64,000 nt of DNA. Source: Seminavis robusta. Lineage: Eukaryota; Bacillariophyta; Bacillariophyceae; Naviculales; Naviculaceae. Where the stretch lies: contig CAICTM010000095.1 of the NCBI GenBank assembly GCA_903772945.1, positions 1 through 64,000 of the forward strand, read 5' to 3'. A program made the position numbers and the translations under genes. Each line of letters starts with the position of its first letter. The first letter of the stretch is position 1. The notes under the pieces were generated by a model. It ran no database searches. It was not told the DNA's origin and saw nothing but the letters and a program-made list of their open reading frames with translations. Positions 39,146-50,155 of the stretch are shown here, in pieces.

Positions 39146-40503
39146 ATGTTGTCTCTTGGTTCCAGCCGGTGCCTAGTGGCACTTCTTTTTGTTACCTCTT
39201 GTTGGTCCTTCCAGCCCGTCACTCCCGCCAACCGAAGGTCTCTGGATAGATCTACTTTGCTATTTCAGTCTTCGGTGGAAGCTGCATTGGGTATGTCATC
39301 TTTTTGAAATTGAACTTTTGATTCAATGGATTGAATGAATGTTTGTGGGTATATACCCATTCTTTCTCAATTTTTGTTGTTATCTTACTTTTTTGTTGGT
39401 TTGTTGTACCAGGCCAACCCACGGAATTACCCGATTCTCTGGAGGATGGTGCTCAAATAGCCGCCAAGGCGTGTGCCGATCTGATTGAAGCGCAGGGAGC
39501 TCCCGGGCGATGTCGTGTGGATTTTGATACTTCGGCAGGAGACGAAACATTTACCCTCCTCAAGCAATCTACTGAATTTATGCAATGCATGGTCACATCG
39601 CTCTGTTATCTACAAATGCCAGAACTACAACTCCAAAAACAAGACGAAATGATGAAAGTCGTCACGGCCAAAGCGGAATTGGCACAACTGGAGGAACAAT
39701 ACGATGAAATAGCAGCGCAAGTACAAGCTATGGTCGTTGCGGGGACTGCCAATGACAATGACAATGACGACAACGACGACAACGACGACAATAATGACAC
39801 TTTGGAAACCAAAAAGGAAGAATTGTCCCAATTGCAACAAAAAGTCGATGCCCTCAACCAAGTCATTGCCCGTGGAGGACGGGATCCCGATTTCGTCTAC
39901 AACGGACCCATTGCACGAATCTACTTTCCGGACGAAGGAAATGCCGCGCTTGCACGTCGCGATTGGCTCAATCCACCCAATGGAGGCGCCCCCGTCGTCC
40001 CTCCGTGCGTACAATTTAGTTCCTGTGGTGGCGTCCAAACCCACGACGTGTCCAAAGATCAACTCGTCTTTTTCTTTTGTCCCAAAGCCAGTGAATCGGA
40101 ATCCGTCGAAACCATTTTGGAACTCTCGGAAACCAACGACGCCAATAATCTGCAACTCACCGTCTTTGTCAATCCCCTGCTCGTTGATATGGGTGTCACG
40201 GGATTTGGCATGGCCGGACGACTCTTGCGAGAACGATTGATTGATCCATTGACCAATGCCTACTATTTGAGAACGCTCCAATGGGGGGCATTGACACGTG
40301 TCTGGCCACGAGAATTCAGTGTTTGGCAAGAAGATGAAAATGAAGAAGGAGGATATCGCTTGATCCGCACATGCCCCACGCTACCGTCCAATCCAGAAGT
40401 CGAGGATATCTATGATATTGCCAACGGAAACATGCAAGAAAAGAAGAGTAGTGGTATGCTGGACTCGTTGGGTGATTTTGTCAATGGCATGATGCGGTTG
40501 TAG
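39146..40503 (+). CDS. Plastid-targeted DUF1995 protein
   Basis: Two exons, 39146-39290 and 39413-40503, with a 122-bp GT-AG intron, encode 411 residues. Exon 1 supplies a signal peptide ([12 protein letters not shown]) followed directly by [10 protein letters not shown]. This Phe after the cleavage site plus a basic Ser-rich stretch is the diatom bipartite plastid presequence. The mature part is a DUF1995 domain: [16 protein letters not shown] near 200, [37 protein letters not shown] near 290-315, then [22 protein letters not shown]. Plant DUF1995 members such as LPA3 help assemble photosystem II; a similar role here is inference. Between the presequence and the domain lies a coiled-coil-like stretch interrupted by an Asp/Asn repeat ([12 protein letters not shown]). 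The splice site rather than the first in-frame Met of exon 2 sets the start. Confidence 0.88.
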
Positions 40504-41163
40504 ACTAGTCAAATACAAACACACAAGTCAGAAGCAAAAGTGCGTTCCAACCAGGATAAAGCGAAAACAGCTAGTAAAACTAGCTTGTATCTTTCGAGGG
40601 TTGCTTTTGCAAATGGCTGCACTGCAGCAGGCAGATCGTGTTTCTCTTTCGACATCGCAGAGGCCAATTCGTGCGCAATCTTGCCGATCTGCAGACCGTC
40701 GCCGTCGACTTGCTTCTGAGTAGAATGTTCGCCGCTCTATTGTGGCGTTCTTGGAAATGAGGGAACCAGTAGCTTTCATCCTTCTATGGTACCTATGCGT
40801 AGCCGTACTACGGTATCTAGGCCGCAGACAAGAGACTGCCATACTTATGTAAGCCAACGCCTCTTTGGTCCGCTACAGCGATTGTCTGTCGCGGCCTCTT
40901 ATCAGGTGTCCACAGAATCCTCAGCAAGAGACCGCTCTTCAATACCAGCCAATCGGAAATTTGTATTGGTCTCCTCCCTCCAGGTAAGAGACAAGAGCAA
41001 GGAATAGTCAGGAACGGGGACAAGGACTACAGTTAGTTGCAACCAACAAGACGACTGTACACTCTGTTCTTCGTACTGCCTGTCGTGTGCTCAAGATGGA
41101 AGAGAAAGAACTATGGCAGCTATCATCACAAGACTATCATTGGCTATGAGCGCTGGGCATGTT
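40504..41163. other. Intergenic region without recognised gene
   Basis: Only short unsupported open frames. Holds the 3' end of the DUF1995 gene and the 3' flank of the MYND-TPR fragment. Confidence 0.45.
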
Positions 41164-41830
41164 TCAACGAGGTGCCGCCATTGTCAGATCTGGCTGTCCA
41201 ACCGTGGAACAAGCTAGATTGATTTCCCTTGAAACCCTCACATAGTGCCACTGAACTTTCTCCATGCATGAAATGAGGGCCACTTTCTTCTCCGAGAAAG
41301 GAATTTCAAACAGATTCCTCGGTCTGATCCGCTTTGGTGCACTGATTCCATCCACAGCTACAGCAACTCGGCCCTCTTTCAATCCATCCAAGCAGACATG
41401 GCCAATTTTACCATTCATTGATTGACCAGAAGGGCTAACTAGCCCATTGATCAGCACCCACAAACCTGCTTCCCCTCTCCCCAGAGCACCTCGTCTGTCC
41501 TCTGCACTGTGCATTTCTGCAACCTTCATTGCTGATTCGAAGTAGGCTATCTGTTCAAGGGTACATTCTGTCTTGAGAGCCGCAAATGCCACATGTGCGA
41601 CTCGTTTGAGCATCCCATGGTGGCACCACCAATTTGGTCTACTGGTATTCAGTCGGGTGTTATTTTGATGATATCCAGGGCAAAGATTTCCGATGCAAGC
41701 AGCCCAAAAAAAGATGTTAGAACGAGAAGAAACAGGCCCTTCCCATTTATCCAACAAAAAAAACCAGTCAGAGCAACAAATGCCCACCGTTTGCAGGCTT
41801 CCTCCAAGCATGGCCATACTTGTCGATATT
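41164..41830 (-). pseudogene. MYND-TPR-barrel family fragment (copy 4)
   Basis: The minus strand starts abruptly inside the TPR part. In one frame EEACKRWAFVALTGFF appears, as in copies 1 and 2; a different frame then gives PNWWCHHGMLKRV. The intact C-terminal barrel follows: AGLWVLINGLVSPSGQSMNG, DGLKEGRVAVAVDGISAPK, RIRPRNLFEIPFSEKK. The zinc finger and first TPRs are missing, replaced by the DIRS-type remnant. The barrel DNA is about 85 percent identical to copy 1 by eye, so these two are sisters. The N-terminal truncation and frame changes make it a pseudogene. Confidence 0.75.
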
Positions 41831-43801
41831 ATCGTAAATCGATTTCAAATGATGACCCATGGATTCCGAGAAATGAGAATCTTTTCGGTAGTCACAGAAA
41901 GTCAGAGATGCCTTCAGGAGAAGGGAAACTGCATTGCGGATATACGTTTTGATAGTACTGCCCTTGATGCGCCGACAATACAAACTGCCGTCTGACCAGA
42001 GGTGCTCGGCATACATACACAACGCCAGCTGGATAGCTTCGGGGTCGGCATCTTTGATCTCCAAAATTGGAGGAGAAATCGGGACTGGAGTTGTCCATTC
42101 TAGATCATAAGCGAACCCGAGGAAATGCAATTGGTGCGTTCGAGCTGTCCCAGCTCGCTTGGAAGACTTGGTACCTCCATTGGAGATTTGGAGAATAGAC
42201 TCCAAGAGAGGAGCTGTAGCAAGGCGGGACTTGGGCGGAAAGAATTCCAGTTTCGCATGAAGCTGAACTTCTGGTACAGCTGCTCGTTCACGATGGGAGA
42301 GGTCAAAATGGGTGGGACGTGAGATAAAATCGGCCAGAATATTTTCAACACCGGCAATATGCTGAGCAGTAATACTGATGCCAGAGACACGCAACAATTC
42401 ACAGTAAATGCCAAGCAAACGCTGACCCTGGGGGGACTTGGTGGTGGCACGATTCGCCCATGAAACAGAGACGTTGTTGTCGGACCAAGACAACACCACT
42501 GGGATTTCGGGCTCCCCATAAGGGAAAAGTTCTGCTTTCTCCTCGGGAGAGAGAGAACGGAGGGCAACGATGGAGCCGGCCAGTTCCAGAATGATCGTCA
42601 AACTCCAACTGATTGATGTGGATGAAGTTGGGCGAAGTAGGGTCCAGCTCAGGCATCGACGAACACGGTCACTCCAGACAATGTCAAACCAGAACTTGAG
42701 TTGGGGGCTGTAACCACCAGCGCCATATTCACTGGCATCGCCCCAGGCGATAGCGTGGGGGTCTCTGAGAATGATGGTTCCGATCTTGGCCTCAAACGGA
42801 ATAGGATCCGTCTTCAAGTAATGCAGAATGTTGGACAAGGAACTGCGCAGGGACGAATCGACCGTTTGGGTTCCTTTGTTGCGCCAAATCAGAAGGGCTT
42901 TCTCATGTGCCAGAATGTTTTTGACACGTTTCCAGAGAGCCTCAGGTAGCTCTGCATGCAAGTCGGCTGCCTTCTGCTTGCCAATTCGTTCCCAGGTTTT
43001 GCGCTGGGTGAAATAGAGGCGCTGCAACAAGGTACGCATCCGATTCTGGAGGGCAAAGAACCAAGGGCGTGCCCACACCACATAGCGTGTGTGATTTTCC
43101 AACACGCCTAGGAGCTCAGCACCCTCGAGCAATGAGAATCGATCCTTCTGGAGCCAATCCTCGAGGCGGGAAATGAGCTCGGTTTTCTTGTGCTTCAACA
43201 TGGAGATAGACAATGGCCGGGTATTCCAATGGCGGCCAACAATCTGGCGCAAATGGCCATGGAGGGGATCCAACTTCTCCAAACTCAATGGGTTGCTGAT
43301 GTCAGGGGAGGGCTCACCGAGAATCTTGTAAAGGCTAACGACGCTGCATGCAATCGTTCGCTCCATAGTAGCCTTCATGTCAGCTTTAGCACAATCATCA
43401 ACATGATGAAGGAAAGGCGGTGGGAGACGATTACCATCGCTGTCATGGATGCCTTGGTGCTGACTATCGCGAGTAGCTTTAGAAAAACTGGCAATCTCAG
43501 CCTCCGTCGGCTCTGGTGTGAACTGGATCGTGGGTAAATATTGGCGCGCCATTTCAACCACATTGGGCTCATTGAGCCACAGCCACCGAGCAAGCCAGGC
43601 ACGAGCAAGGGCAATCCGGTCCCAATTGGAAGGAGTTGTATTGTCTCCGAAAGTGCCACCTGTATTGAAAACGCCGAAACCACACTGGACACTCGTATGC
43701 ATGGCAACCAAATTGGGGTGATATTTCAACCACCGGAAGGCACCACTGACGTCATCGTCGCCAAGGTAAATTTCCTCAAACTCGGCGTCAATCCGGATCA
43801 A
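41815..43801 (-). mobile_element. DIRS-type (tyrosine-recombinase) retroelement remnant
   Basis: A minus-strand open frame of about 660 residues holds part of a reverse transcriptase (DDDVSGAFRWLKYHP near its start), an RNase H-like region (AIAWGDASEYGAGGYSP ... SWSDNNVSVSWANRAT ... HIAGVENILADFISRP), and the beginning of a tyrosine-recombinase-type helical domain (IKGSTIKTYIRNAVSLL). That order and the absence of a DDE integrase point to the DIRS order. It is partial and looks broken: the recombinase catalytic part is not seen and one end abuts the MYND-TPR fragment at about 41815. The long open frame suggests a moderate rather than ancient age. No terminal repeats were found. Confidence 0.7.
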
Positions 43802-44732
43802 GTTCTATAATTAGCCGGAACAACGGTAGGAACACCTTTTCCGAACGGCGAGGAGTGCCTATTTTGGGGGCAGATTGCATCAAAACAGAATATGAGGCAA
43901 AGCCTCACAATATTTAGATAGACAGACACAACAGTTGCCATCTTAGCTACCAGTAGCCTAGTAGAGGGAATAACACGCAGCCAGTAGATTGGGTTTGTGA
44001 AAGTCACTCCTCTCATACAACGCTCCAAGAAACCAGACGGGAGTTTTCTGTCAACATTCAAGGCCACGGCGGCTTGAACGCATCTCCTCAAGTCGCTCAC
44101 TTCTTCAGCGACGACCATTCTCCTTCCCAGTGTTTGCTGGTACCTGGTACTGGTACATAGCTTTTACATGTACATATTATGTATGTTGTACAGTACATGC
44201 ATGTGGTCAACGTCAATCACTTCTTCGAGTGTCTTCCGTGGTTATTAAAAAAGGCAGCTGCAAGGTCCGGAAACAGGGCTCAAAGCGTTAGTTTCACGGT
44301 TTTGAGTTAGTCTGAATCTATAGTCTGATATGAGGTACAGTCGTACGAGTACCGGTACAGCTACCGGTACCGCGGTCCTGGCCCTTTTGAACTTTTGCTT
44401 CCGCGACACGCGACACCACTGCTGCTCCATCACTGATACGCTACCGGTGGTAGCTAGCTGCTAGCTACCGCTTGCTGCTCGAGTACTAGTATGCATAGTA
44501 GAGACATGCAAGTACATGTACTTGTATGCATAGCAGAGACATGTATGCCACAAGGAGCGAGAACTACACAAGTGGGGCGCACCAACAACGCCAGTTCACA
44601 GCCAGGCTTAGTTTAGATCAGCGACAAGAACCCTGACTGAAGGCTTTTCGTAAACATTTAGCATTCTCACTTTTGCTGCATTTTACAAACACACGGCGCA
44701 GCCAGCGGAATCGATAATAGGGTGACGGGACC
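43802..44732. other. Intergenic region upstream of the dCache-like gene
   Basis: No supportable gene; a 106-codon minus-strand frame (43798-44118) has no recognised domain. The part nearest the next gene is rich in ACCGGT palindromes (44350-44372, 44452) and CTAGCTAG motifs. Confidence 0.45.
44487..44545. repeat. Short direct repeat
   Basis: GTATGCATAG(T/C)AGAGACATG occurs twice, 36 bp apart, separated by ACATGTA-type palindromes. It lies in the likely promoter of the dCache-like gene. Confidence 0.7.
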
Positions 44733-46851
44733 ATGAGTTCTTCTGATTCCGATGCTCCCGGTACTGTGTCTCCCCAAGGCGAGATGGAAGAAAGAAGACC
44801 CACAAGTCAAGAAGACAGGCAAGAAGCCCAAGAGTTTAGGGAGTCGAACACTACCACGAATGACACCGCCACTAACCAAGAATACAATCTTTTGCAGATG
44901 GCTACGGAAATTAACGAAGCTGCCGAAATGGAAAAACTGGGAAAGTCGGCAGATACTACTAGTGCCGGACACGAATTGGTACAATCGGCAACCACGGAAG
45001 AAGGCACGAGTCAGACAACCCAACAGGGACACCAGCCACCTCGACCGGGAGCATACTTGGGAACCCCCGGAGAAGTATTGCAACGTACCAGTTCAGTCCG
45101 ATTCTCTCTGGTTGGAGTCTTCAGTCATGCTGAAGCAGTGGCTGGACTCGTGCAGAACGAAGATTCCGGTTCTTATCAGGAAGGACAAGTTGTAGCGGAA
45201 ACTCATTCATCTAGTTTGAACGGTGATGAGGAACATGCAGCAATGAGGCAACAAGAGTACTCTGCCACACTAGTGGAAGCAGAATTGGTAGAGACACCAA
45301 GTGTTCAGATGCAATCTGAAAGTAGTATGTTAGGCCATGGCCCGGATCTTGTCCATGCGCTGGCGGTGGATGAAAGAAGAAAGATTTGTATCTATGGGCT
45401 TCTGGCGACAGCATTTTTATTTGCTGCTTCCGTGGCTGCCATTGCATTCTCCCTGAGAAAAAGTGAAGAGCCACACGATGAAGCCTTCATTCTTCAAGTC
45501 GAAAAACGAGTTCAGGAGGTTGTGGTCACACTTTTCCAGGAACCGGTGGCAATTCTCAGTGTCTTGGAACGCTTTGATCGATCGGGACTCTTCCCTCATT
45601 CTTTGGATATCCTTGACCGGGCAGCCTTCCTGTTGGTTGCCTATTCTCTCCGTCAGGAATACAACTACAATTTGATTTACTACGGATCTGAAGAGGGTCT
45701 GTTCATGGGGTAAGTGAATGTTTCAACTTTTGCAAACCATTGGCACCACCGAGTCTGTGCCTTCCTGCTTATTCATCAATGCAATGCCTCCTACATGTAG
45801 GTATGGCGTGGGATGGGGGACATACCGAGAACCAGCAAACAGTTACAGTGTGGATGACCCAACCAGGACGAAATACCTCAAAGCATGCGTTGATTCGTTC
45901 TCTGGGGACCCTGTAGATTGTGTTCACCGGGAAGGGGCAAAGTACATACGATGTACAAACAACTGCTCCTTGGCTTTGTGTCCTGACCAAAACCAGACCT
46001 GGTGCACTGACTATGAAATCGCGGTGGTTGAACCTGAGGAAATGGGATCACTTGGATACGTCCCCCGGACGTACTATTGCCACAACGAAGCAGGCTTTTT
46101 CACACAGCAGCCTGGCGACGCTGTCCAAGATGACGGATCTCTTGGAAACTGCACATACAGCGATGGCCAAACTCTTGTCAATCGATCCTTAGAGGGTGAT
46201 TACGCCTTGTGCCAAGGGACCTCCTGTGGTGAAGCCTTCATTGGAGGCTACAGGAGTGCTGACTATGACCCTCGGTACAGATCCTGGTACATGAATACAA
46301 GAGAACAGCAGAAGCCTCTTTGGAGTGAGCCCTATCCCTTCTTTTCTATCCTTGATATTGGGATGACATACAGTGTTCCTTACTACAAAATTGACAAGGA
46401 GAGCAACCATCGAATTTTTCGAGGTGTCTTTGGTGTGGACTATACAGCTCGTGACATCACAGTGTTTCTGGTGGAGAGCTACGGGCCAAACTCAAATACA
46501 GCTTCCAACATTCATGTTGTCATTTATGAAGCCGCAGATCCCAACTATTTTGTGACATCCTCCACCGGCAGAAATGCTGCTCACACAGTTCTAGTGAGGG
46601 ATCCAACAATCCCTTGTCCACATGATGCAGCCTATACCCATAAATGCAAAGCTGCCCGTTTTGAGATGCAACAACTGGAAGGGGAAATGTATGATGATGT
46701 TTTCAGGAGAGCATATGAGGAACAAGCATCCCATGGATATCCGAGTGACATGGTGCAAATGGACGTGAATGGCGTGTCATACGTTTCTCGGAGTTCAACA
46801 ATTTCTGGTGTTGGGAACAATCTAGAGTGGATCGTTCTTGTCATTAGCTAG
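44733..46851 (+). CDS. Membrane receptor with dCache-like ectodomain, output domain absent
   Basis: Two exons, 44733-45709 and 45801-46851, with a 91-bp GT-AG intron, encode 675 residues. The first ~215 residues are a hydrophilic Glu/Thr/Gln-rich cytosolic part. A membrane segment follows at about 218-240 (YGLLATAFLFAASVAAIAF). The rest is an extracellular sensor with paired cysteines and the DPRYRSWYMNTRE and GVFGVDYTARDITVFL motifs of double-Cache domains, which bind small ligands such as amino acids. In this family a second membrane span and a cyclase or kinase core normally follow, but the frame stops after LEWIVLVIS. A hydrophobic stretch in another frame at 46902-46955 (YCLLLVLAICAGAIIIVN) looks like the lost second span. 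No splice I could see restores it, so the gene is truncated or an exon boundary is missed. Confidence 0.75.
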
Positions 46852-47271
46852 CGAACTCTAAACCATAGTTTTTGTAAACTTGTCCACCCAGTTCCTACTG
46901 TCTCCTTCTGGTGCTCGCGATCTGTGCTGGTGCCATTATCATAGTCAACAGTCCGGGCCCTGCATGGGTGAAAGACGGAAGTGTCATGTGGATCTCGGAG
47001 TGCAGCTCGAACACTGCCGCAAGCCCACGGTGTGGAGTGTGGAAAATCAATTCTTTTCGATTATCCCCAACGCTATAATAATGAAGCCAGTCGCTCACTT
47101 CTTCGTTGACGAGCTGACCATGGCAGCACCTCCCAAAGTGGCCGTCGCTGTTCAGTCAACGTCAAACGCTTCCTCTCCTCTTTACTCTACCCCAGCAAGC
47201 TAGCAACCATTTCTCCCGTCACTACTACGAGTACCATCAGCTTCCCTTTTGAGTCTGCGGACTCTTCAGTA
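46852..47271. other. 3' flank of the dCache-like gene
   Basis: Contains the frame-displaced hydrophobic stretch noted for the preceding gene, followed by a short open run and stops. The rest is the promoter side of the next gene. Confidence 0.4.
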
Positions 47272-47850
47272 GTGATTTTGTTGACGTGCTTTGTTGCCTT
47301 TTTGATTCGTCTCGTGATCATGGGTTGGAGCACCACAAGTGGCAGTAGTAGTAGTAGCATGCAACAAGGAATTACGAGTCGACGAAGAAGCCAAGATGGT
47401 CAGATTGAAGATTTGATCGCGTACGCTCGTTCGAATTACCAAGAGAATCCGACCGAATGTTTGGCGGCCTTGTTGGAAGCCATGACGTTGAACAGTGGCC
47501 ACAATGGTACAGCAAACGCCACGATGGATCGATTGCGGAATGAACTGGGCGACGATGTAGCCAATGCCGTAGGATCGCAGTCGGAACGAACCCAACGAGC
47601 ACGACGCATGGTACAAGCTTTACTAGAAGACTCGTCCACCTTTTTGTACGGTCAAGGACGACAACACATTCTACAGCAAACCATGGAAGATGGATCCAGT
47701 GTCGTATGCTCCAAGTGTCACGCCGTCGTGGCCAGTACACGCTGGAGACAGCATCAGCAGTATTGGTGTGAAACCATACAAGACGACGGTGATGACGACC
47801 AAGAAGATCAACATGAAACTAGTAGTAGCAACATCATGGACACGACATGA
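47272..47850 (+). CDS. Small protein with Cys/His zinc-ribbon-like C-terminus
   Basis: A 192-codon single-exon frame. Two starts are possible: the first Met gives a hydrophobic leader (LLTCFVAFLIRLVI), while Met 17 (MGWSTTSGSS) gives a soluble protein and may be the true start. The middle is helical (IEDLIAYARSNYQENPTECL, AALLEAMTL) with helix-forming RARRMVQALLED. Near residues 145-168, CSKCHAVVASTRWRQHQQYWC has the spacing of a C2HC-type zinc site. The tail is acidic. No named family recognised; I judge it real from composition and the clear domain-like pattern. Convergent with the gene at 48198. Confidence 0.6.
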   Translation: MILLTCFVAFLIRLVIMGWSTTSGSSSSSMQQGITSRRRSQDGQIEDLIAYARSNYQENPTECLAALLEAMTLNSGHNGTANATMDRLRNELGDDVANAVGSQSERTQRARRMVQALLEDSSTFLYGQGRQHILQQTMEDGSSVVCSKCHAVVASTRWRQHQQYWCETIQDDGDDDQEDQHETSSSNIMDTT

Positions 47851-48197
47851 TATGATTGAATGAATCAAATGAAACAACCATACGACGGGGAGCGGACAAA
47901 AAATGATCGGTGTGGAGACTGCAGCAAAAGGAGGACGACGTAAGGACATCTGGAGGCAGGAATAGCTAAATAGACGATCCATACAAATCCTAGTGGAGCC
48001 AGCATTTAGTTATTAAATTAACATAGGGTCTAGATTGAATGATAAACATTCCATCACCCTACTATCATCCGTTGCCGAGCTAGTAGCAAGACGTCGTTTC
48101 GTGTACGTATATGCGGCCACTAAGATGCGAAGAAGGGATGTTGGAATCGTTCATTTGCGACTGGAAAACACAAACGCCACGGGCATCAATCAATCAA
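47851..48197. other. Short convergent intergenic region
   Basis: Shared 3' region of two convergent genes, ending with a (CAAT)n run at 48187-48202. Nothing else recognised. Confidence 0.45.
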
Positions 48198-49130
48198 TCA
48201 ATGCACTGCGACGTGGTGGAAGGGGAAATCATCCCGCTGCATCAGCCTGAGCAGTTCTAATTGACGTTCTGCCCTTTGCATTTTCCGTTTTTGAAAGGCG
48301 TCCAGATCCAAGATGCCACGACAATGCGTCTCCATGGCTCCCATCAAGTCACGCGCATCTTCTTGCTGGCGAAAGGGGAAAGAAGAGGGTGGAGAACGAC
48401 GCATTTTGTCAAAACACGTCGTGAGGGCCTCTTTCATCAAGGTCGTCACGGGGAACTTGGGCGCTACTGGAACCTTGGTCCAGCCAGGCCGCGCCTCTTC
48501 CGTCGTGCTGTATCTGTAGCCATCAATACGAACTTGCTCATATAACAATTTCATGGTATCTGTGGCTGGATAGTCAAAGATGAAATGGAGCTGTACCTTG
48601 TGATAGTCACCACCATCCACTTCTGGGGACGACTGCATCAAAAGCACAAGGAACGAATGTTTGACTTGCACCATTTTGCGCTTGCCAATCTTCTGCAACC
48701 ACCGTGGCTTGTTGGGGTCTATGGCATAGTAGATCTTGGGTGCTCTTGCTTGATGGCCCAGTATGTAGGGCAAGCATGGCCTGGTGAAGCTCTCTGATTC
48801 ACGAAAGAGATCATTGGCTGTAGAACAGGTGTTGGCCATGTTGAATACAGAGTCTCCATCCATGTACTTTTCAACAGAGTCCCAGACAGAAGGCAAGGGG
48901 CCAAGAGCAATCTCATTCTGGATGCGGGCTGCTGCGTGTTTCTGGTCAGAGGTTGCCTTCTTTTGTCCCGTACCAAGAGCACATTCTTCAGACTCTACCT
49001 GTTGGGCTGGTTCTTTTTGGTGGAACATACGCCTTCCAAGGATGGCCAAGGGTCGCCATGCTGTCTCATGGTCGGGGCGGTCTGCTGCTGCAGCAGACTT
49101 GGTGGTATCGTGTTCTATTTTTAATTTCAT
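48198..49130 (-). CDS. Uncharacterised protein, possible F-box-like N-terminal part
   Basis: An intact 310-residue single-exon frame. Residues about 78-120 (LPSVWDSVEKYMDGDSVFN, MANTCSTANDLFRES) resemble an F-box-like helix bundle in which a Leu-Pro start is followed by a cysteine-containing second helix; this is a weak match. The rest mixes beta-rich (HKVQLHFIFDYPATDTMKLL) and helical parts, with a Lys/Arg/Gln-rich C-terminal helix (QKRKMQRAERQLELLRLMQ). No signal peptide or membrane span. Uninterrupted length and balanced composition support a real gene; function unknown. Confidence 0.6.
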   Translation of the reverse strand: MKLKIEHDTTKSAAAADRPDHETAWRPLAILGRRMFHQKEPAQQVESEECALGTGQKKATSDQKHAAARIQNEIALGPLPSVWDSVEKYMDGDSVFNMANTCSTANDLFRESESFTRPCLPYILGHQARAPKIYYAIDPNKPRWLQKIGKRKMVQVKHSFLVLLMQSSPEVDGGDYHKVQLHFIFDYPATDTMKLLYEQVRIDGYRYSTTEEARPGWTKVPVAPKFPVTTLMKEALTTCFDKMRRSPPSSFPFRQQEDARDLMGAMETHCRGILDLDAFQKRKMQRAERQLELLRLMQRDDFPFHHVAVH

Positions 49131-50155
49131 CGAAAGTTTGTTGTGTGCTTTTGCCTGCCTGGTTTATGAGACGACGTGCTGCTGCGGACAACTGAGGGGT
49201 AGTGAGTCGCGCGTGTTCGCTTTCCCCCCAGCCGTGGAAAAGATTGAGTGAAGCAATCTCAAAACCATGGCTGTCACTCCTTTCCAAGAAGACCTTCAGC
49301 GTTGATGTGCGCTATCTAGCTAGAGGGGGGTTTAGAGCGGGAAGTTATCTACTTCACCCACCTTTTCCTCGTAGTTTATTGGCAGCACATAGAGGAGTAG
49401 CTACGGTTACAGGGACCAGCTAGCGACCATAGCTATCCTCCTGCCCTGGGCTAAATTAACGCTACGGTGGTCCCAGGCACACATGTACTTGGCAGACCCT
49501 TTCGATGCAGGGCTGTCTTCGGGTGGATCATCTTTGGTGCCATCATTGCTCCGATGAAGCCATTGGTTTTTGCTTTCAGCCACTCATTTCGTCGCATTGC
49601 CGGCCGACAAACCCAGCAGCCTCGCCGTTGGCTGGTTCTGCCTTCTGCAAAAGCAATAGCCCCGCCATCATCGGCCAGAACTCATGTCACGAAGCGACCC
49701 ATTAACTTTTAAAAACGTCCATTGGAAGACCAAGCAACGACGAGACTGCTCGAATCGTTCATCGCTCGTCTGCGCGAGGAAATGGTACTACGTTCTCGAC
49801 ATTGCTAATGTATGGGACCACTGAGACCATCGTTGCCATCTTTTTATCATTGGCGATTATTACTTGCTGGTTGCTCGAACTTGTTTCCTTACCATGTAAA
49901 TCAATAGTGAAACGCAACCAGTATGCTAGTTGTTGGATGCTGTCAAGTCAAGCTTTCACGGGCTGCGGCGTAACACGCAAAACGTCGTTGAACGTCTTGG
50001 TCTTTTTTAGTCTTTGTTCGCTGCGGCGCTGTTCCTTTCATTGGTGTCTCAACATGTGTTCTTGCGGTCGAAATTCAATATCAATTAAACTGTTCCTTGC
50101 CTTGACAGCAAGTCTCTCGTCTTCCGGTTCCCGTCTTGTCGTCAATTGTTGCTCT
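49131..50155. other. Intergenic region without recognised gene
   Basis: An 81-codon frame at 49467-49712 (+) is not convincing. At 49326-49352 a GTTTAGAGCGGGAAGTTATC piece resembles one end of the 2462-2580 repeat. Confidence 0.4.

Noticed and set aside
49467-49712. 81-codon plus-strand open frame
   Set aside because: Short, with no recognisable features and no neighbour support.
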